From Spirochaetales bacterium (lineage in GTDB: Bacteria > Spirochaetota > Spirochaetia > JAGLYY01), in assembly GCA_023131935.1 (NCBI GenBank), contig JAGLYY010000094.1, forward strand, positions 1 to 5,568: a stretch of DNA of 5,568 nt. The letters are read 5' to 3'. The notes under the pieces were generated by a model. It was not told where the DNA came from, did not search any database, and worked only from the letters and a program-made list of their open reading frames with translations. Position numbers and translations under genes: made by a program. Within the stretch, counting starts at the first letter, position 1, and the number at the start of each line of letters is the position of its first letter. Below, piece after piece: positions 4,830 to 5,568 of the stretch.

Positions 4830-5568
4830 ATGGGATTACTCGACAAATTAAAGGGAGAACTCATTGATATCATCGAATGGCTTTAAGAGGATGATATTAC
4901 CATCGCCTACCGGTTTGATCGGTATGGAAATGAGATAAAAAACGGTGCTCAGCTCATTGTCCGGGAGGGACAGATAGCGGCCTTCATAAACGAAGGGCAG
5001 CTTGCCGATGTTTTTGAACCGGGCACATATGAGCTTACAACGAATAATCTGTCAATTTTGACAACTCTTAAAGGGTGGAAATACGGATTTGCCAGCCCTT
5101 TCAAAGCAGAGATTTACTTCATATCAACCCGTATCATTACCTGGTTTGGATGGGGGACTCCGGGGCCCTTCCGGCTTCGGGAAATTGATGAGGTTCATGA
5201 CTATCATGATGCGGATGACAGTGAAGAAGATGTTCGGGAAATAAACCTGTCGGTGGAGGAGATCGGCATCGCCCTGGCGACTATTGTGGCCTTCAGCGAT
5301 AATGATCCTTCGGACGCGGAAATTGGGATTATCCGGGAATATTTCTCCTTCGAGAATGCTGAATCTTTGCAGAAGAAGATGAAGGATGCCGATTATGTGT
5401 ATCCTGATGAGCTCCCGAAGATTGAACCGGCAATAAAAAAAGCTCTCGATGAAGTTTCACGTGAGGTACAGATTAAGACCCTTGCAATTGGTTACAAGGC
5501 CGCGAAGGCTGATGGAAGGATCGATTCCGGGGAGTTAGAGATAATAAAGGGGTACTGTGAGGAGTATG
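4830..5568 (+). pseudogene. YdjI-like SPFH protein N-terminus joined to a TerB-like region; in-frame stop at codon 19; partial
   Basis: The reading frame begins MGLLDKLKGELIDIIEWL, the characteristic opening of YdjI-type SPFH (stomatin/prohibitin-like) proteins, which in Bacillus act with PspA-type proteins in membrane stress. TAA at 4884-4886 then interrupts it. The same frame continues without another stop to the window edge (codon 246) with 'ITIAYRFDRYGNEIKNGA', 'NEGQLADVFEPGTYELTT', 'LKGWKYGFASPFKAEIYF' and 'WGTPGPFRLRE' (108-118), all family hallmarks. A GAA-to-TAA change would explain the stop. No in-frame ATG follows until about codon 189, so rescue by re-initiation is unlikely. After residue 118 the expected rest of the SPFH domain is absent. 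Instead an acidic linker leads into a helical region with two acidic turns, 'SDNDPSDAE' (156-164) and 'KADGRIDSGELEI', resembling TerB/DjlA-type domains; this part is inferred. Start is supported by AGGGGGG at 4819-4825. It is either a young pseudogene or a sequencing error at one base. Confidence 0.75.

Overview
The window reads as bacterial chromosome, with a small AT-rich mobile-element patch (about 1-900) next to housekeeping-type genes of moderate GC. The lineage cannot be fixed from sequence alone. The combination of a PreP-type M16C peptidase, a Rex regulator with a 'RKDIEYTNVIGKPKRGY' DNA-binding region and a YdjI-like SPFH protein fits an anaerobic or facultative bacterium. A spirochaete is my first guess and a member of the Bacteroidetes/Chlorobi side is possible; this is inference only.

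Layout. (1) 1-126, minus strand: the 5' end of a gene with an AlbA_2/Schlafen-like N-terminus, running off the window. (2) 173-862, minus strand: a REP-associated tyrosine transposase (RAYT, HUH family) whose 5' end has been replaced by a second copy of its own linker region. Two copies of a ~134-bp segment, 93 bp of it identical, each carry a strong palindrome built on GTAGAGACGC. One palindrome is translated inside the transposase and the other sits over its apparent start codon. (3) 926-3859, plus strand: an intact 977-residue M16C metallopeptidase with all expected zinc ligands and a strong ribosome-binding site. (4) 3798-4037, minus strand: only the DNA-binding half of a TetR-family regulator, running antisense into the 3' end of the peptidase gene. 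(5) 4073-4720, minus strand: an intact redox-sensing repressor, Rex, just upstream of the TetR remnant and probably co-transcribed with it. (6) 4830-5568, plus strand, divergent from rex: a YdjI/SPFH-like reading frame broken by one in-frame stop at codon 19, whose remaining sequence passes early from the SPFH start to a TerB-like acidic helical region and then runs off the window.

There is no clear single pathway. Rex senses NADH/NAD+, the peptidase degrades oligopeptides in the cytoplasm, and the YdjI-like protein would act at stressed membranes; I see no direct functional link. The most notable feature is the relation between the transposase and its palindromes: self-duplication of the linker, in-frame translation of the repeat, and a third, degenerate copy of the palindrome core at the 3' end of the peptidase gene, close to where the TetR gene is cut off. 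Three of the six genes (RAYT 5' end, TetR, SPFH) show signs of damage, so this looks like a recombining, decaying neighbourhood rather than a new multi-gene system.
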